Of a stretch of 8,951 nucleotides of DNA, positions 5,390-8,951 are shown piece after piece. Origin of the DNA: Boseongicola sp. SB0675_bin_26 (GTDB taxonomy: Bacteria > Pseudomonadota > Alphaproteobacteria > Rhodobacterales > Rhodobacteraceae); the NCBI GenBank assembly GCA_009843725.1, contig VYCX01000052.1:1-8951 (forward strand), given 5' to 3'. Position numbers and translations under genes: made by a program. The notes beneath the pieces are model-generated. The model made no database searches. It was given only the letters and a program-made list of their open reading frames with translations, and was not told the origin of the DNA. Positions within the stretch are counted from its first letter, which is position 1. Each line of letters begins with the position of its first letter.

Positions 5390-7519
5390 ATGTTCAACGA
5401 AGTGAAGAAATCGATCCAGTGGGGCGATGATGCGCTGACGCTGGAAACAGGCAAGATCGCCCGCCAGGCAGATGGCTCGGTGGTCGCCACCTACGGCGAA
5501 ACCACGGTCATGGCAAACGTGACATTCGCCCGGGAACAGCGGGAAGGACAAGACTTCTTTCCACTGACCGTCCACTACAACGAGAAATACTATGCCGCCG
5601 GCAAGGTGCCTGGCGGCTTCTTCAAGCGCGAAGCGCGACCGACCGAAAAGGAGACGCTGACTTCGCGCCTGATCGACCGTCCGATTCGGCCGCTGTTCAT
5701 CGAGGGATTCAAGAACGAGGTCCTGGTCATCTGCACCGTGCTTTCGCATGACCTCGTCCACGATCCCGACATCGTCGCCATGATTGCGGCCTCGGCCGCG
5801 CTGACGCTTTCGGGCGCTCCGTTCATGGGACCGATCGCCGGCTGCCGCGTGGGATTCGAAAATGGCGAATACGTTCTCAATCCCACCGTCGAGAACATGG
5901 AAGGCCTTCGCAACAATCCCGAGCAACGACTCGACCTCGTGGTGGCCGGAACGCGAGAAGCGGTCATGATGGTCGAATCCGAAGCCTACGAACTGTCGGA
6001 AACCGAGATGCTTGGTGCGGTGACCTTTGCGCATGCGCAGATACAGCCCGTCATCGACCTGATCATCGCCCTTGCGGAGGAAGCGGCCAGCGAGCCGTTC
6101 GAGTTCACGCCGCCGGACATCTCCGGGCTGCTCGGCGCGGTGAAGGCCGCCGGCGAAGGGCAGATGCGTGACGCGTACGCCATCCTCGACAAGCAGGAGC
6201 GCGTTACCGCCGTTGGCGCGGCAAGGGCCGCAATCAAGGAGAGGCTGACGGACGAACAACTTCAGGATCCGAATCTCGGAACCGCTCTCAAGAAGCTTGA
6301 ATCCTCGATACTCCGTGGCGACGTCGTCAAGAACGGACGCCGCATCGACGGAAGGAAGACCGACGAAGTCCGCCAAATCGCGTGCGAGACGGGACTCCTC
6401 CCCCGCACCCACGGCTCCGCGCTTTTCACCCGAGGGGAAACGCAGGGACTCATCGTCACCACGCTGGGCACCGGAGACGACGAGCAGATCGTCGACGCAC
6501 TGCACGGGAATTTTCGTTCGAACTTCCTGCTGCACTACAACTTCCCGCCCTATTCGGTCGGTGAAGTGGGCCGCGTCGGACCGCCCGGACGTCGGGAGAT
6601 TGGCCACGGCAAGCTTGCCTGGCGCGCCCTCCAGGCTGTCCTGCCCAGTGCAACCGACTTCCCCTACACGATCCGGCTCGTGTCGGAAATCACCGAATCC
6701 AACGGCTCGTCGTCCATGGCAACGGTCTGCGGTTCGTCCCTGTCGATGATGGACGCCGGTGTGCCGGTGAAGGCGGCAGTGGCTGGCGTGGCCATGGGCC
6801 TCGTCCTGGAAGAGGACGGCTCCTACGCCGTCCTGACTGACATCCTGGGCGACGAGGATCACCTCGGCGACATGGACTTCAAGGTCGCGGGAACCGAAAA
6901 CGGAATCACGTCGCTGCAGATGGACATCAAGGTGGCGGGGATCACGCCCGAGATCATGGAACAGGCGCTCAATCAGGCCAGGGCGGGCCGGATGCACATC
7001 CTTGGGGAAATGAACAAGGCCCTGTCATCGGCAGGTGAATTCAGCATCCACGCTCCGCGCATCGAAACCATGAGCATCCCGACGGACAAGATCAGGGAAG
7101 TCATCGGGTCCGGCGGCAAGGTGATCCGCGAGATCGTCGAAGTCTCCGGCGCCAAGGTCGACATCAACGACGACGGTGTCATCAAGATCGCCTCGCCCGA
7201 CGGGGAGGCCATCAAGAAGGCTCATGAAATGATCCACGCCATCGTGGCCGAGCCGGAAGAGGGCAAGATCTACAAGGGCTCGGTCGTCAAGATCGTCGAC
7301 TTCGGCGCCTTCGTGAACTTCTTCGGAAAGCGCGACGGGCTCGTGCATGTCAGCCAGATCGAAAACCGTCGCCTGGGCCATCCATCCGACGTTCTCAAGG
7401 AAGGCCAGTCGGTTTACGTGAAGCTTCTGGGCTTCGACGATCGCGGCAAGGTGCGCCTGGCCATGAAGATGGTCGATCAGGAAACCGGAAAGGAAGTGGC
7501 GCGAGAAGCGGCGAACTGA
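5390..7519 (+). CDS. pnp: Polynucleotide phosphorylase (PNPase)
   Basis: A 709-residue 3'-to-5' exoribonuclease that uses phosphate to release nucleoside diphosphates; it trims mRNA and small RNAs, often within the degradosome. Domains in order: first RNase PH domain (about 1-140, with [14 protein letters not shown] and [11 protein letters not shown]), linker helices (about 240-310), second RNase PH domain (about 315-550), KH domain (about 560-620, [12 protein letters not shown]) and S1 domain (about 625-693, [20 protein letters not shown]). Active-site features: [12 protein letters not shown] (341-352), [12 protein letters not shown] (437-448), and D490, D496 and K498 in [15 protein letters not shown], corresponding to the metal-site residues of E. 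coli PNPase. All domains are complete. The start at 5390 matches the family N-terminus [12 protein letters not shown] and has AGGA seven bases upstream; the frame is open from 5300 but that extension has no family resemblance. rpsO, its usual upstream partner, is absent here. Confidence 0.98.
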   Translation: MFNEVKKSIQWGDDALTLETGKIARQADGSVVATYGETTVMANVTFAREQREGQDFFPLTVHYNEKYYAAGKVPGGFFKREARPTEKETLTSRLIDRPIRPLFIEGFKNEVLVICTVLSHDLVHDPDIVAMIAASAALTLSGAPFMGPIAGCRVGFENGEYVLNPTVENMEGLRNNPEQRLDLVVAGTREAVMMVESEAYELSETEMLGAVTFAHAQIQPVIDLIIALAEEAASEPFEFTPPDISGLLGAVKAAGEGQMRDAYAILDKQERVTAVGAARAAIKERLTDEQLQDPNLGTALKKLESSILRGDVVKNGRRIDGRKTDEVRQIACETGLLPRTHGSALFTRGETQGLIVTTLGTGDDEQIVDALHGNFRSNFLLHYNFPPYSVGEVGRVGPPGRREIGHGKLAWRALQAVLPSATDFPYTIRLVSEITESNGSSSMATVCGSSLSMMDAGVPVKAAVAGVAMGLVLEEDGSYAVLTDILGDEDHLGDMDFKVAGTENGITSLQMDIKVAGITPEIMEQALNQARAGRMHILGEMNKALSSAGEFSIHAPRIETMSIPTDKIREVIGSGGKVIREIVEVSGAKVDINDDGVIKIASPDGEAIKKAHEMIHAIVAEPEEGKIYKGSVVKIVDFGAFVNFFGKRDGLVHVSQIENRRLGHPSDVLKEGQSVYVKLLGFDDRGKVRLAMKMVDQETGKEVAREAAN

Positions 7520-7534
7520 CGCGTTTAAAGCGGA

Positions 7535-7566
7535 CGGACGGCCACTGCAAGGCGGGCGGCCGTCCG
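7535..7566. terminator. Hairpin between convergent pnp and gyrB, possible shared terminator
   Basis: CGGACGGCC (7535-7543) and GGCCGTCCG (7558-7566) form a perfect 9-base stem with a 14-base loop, starting 15 bases after the pnp stop. There is no T-run on either side, so termination by this stem alone is uncertain; it could block readthrough in both directions or protect the 3' end of the pnp mRNA. Nothing else is visible in the 117-base gap. Confidence 0.4.
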
Positions 7567-7636
7567 CTCCATCGAACATCCGGTCGGAATCGCGTGAATC
7601 ATGACGGCGCGACATCCGCACGCGCCCCGAGCTCGC

Positions 7637-8951
<1,315 letters not shown>

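Noticed and set aside
5150..6997. A 615-codon open frame on the minus strand opposite pnp
   Set aside because: pnp on the other strand has every family motif from start to stop; the antisense frame is a by-product of its codon bias and crosses the leader region.

Overview
The window looks like a chromosomal segment of a high-GC alphaproteobacterium. The polynucleotide phosphorylase reads like Rhodobacterales (Roseobacter/Paracoccus-type) homologues from its first residues on, and the gyrase B fragment has alphaproteobacterial features. This placement rests on recalled family sequences, not on a search.

Region 1 (1-4752, all minus strand) is a catabolic gene set read right to left: a PfkB-family kinase very similar to the 6-deoxy-6-sulfofructose kinase YihV, a sugar isomerase of the L-fucose isomerase fold, a succinate-semialdehyde-type aldehyde dehydrogenase, and the N-terminal two thirds of a D-2-hydroxyacid dehydrogenase that runs off the left edge. 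The kinase keeps all three residues I recall as contacting the sulfonate in E. coli YihV. With that kinase the set reads as a sulfosugar (sulfoquinovose) pathway: isomerase (SQ to sulfofructose), kinase (to sulfofructose 1-phosphate), an aldolase that must lie outside the window, aldehyde dehydrogenase (sulfolactaldehyde to sulfolactate) and hydroxyacid dehydrogenase (sulfolactate to sulfopyruvate). The two dehydrogenase genes overlap by 4 bases; the other junctions are unusually long (163 and 220 bases) and contain hairpins.

Region 2 (4753-5389) contains no intact recognisable gene. On the minus strand, directly upstream of the kinase, is a decayed C-terminal fragment of an IS66-type transposase. 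On the plus strand there is a doubtful 62-codon frame with a good ribosome binding site, followed by a pnp leader with several inverted repeats. rpsO, the usual upstream neighbour of pnp, is not here.

Region 3 (5390-8951) is housekeeping: a complete pnp (plus strand) converging on the 3' part of gyrB (minus strand, cut by the right edge), with a 117-base gap holding a GC-rich hairpin. The likely story is an accessory sulfosugar operon placed beside core genes at a site of past IS activity. No tRNA, rRNA, CRISPR array or intact mobile element was seen.
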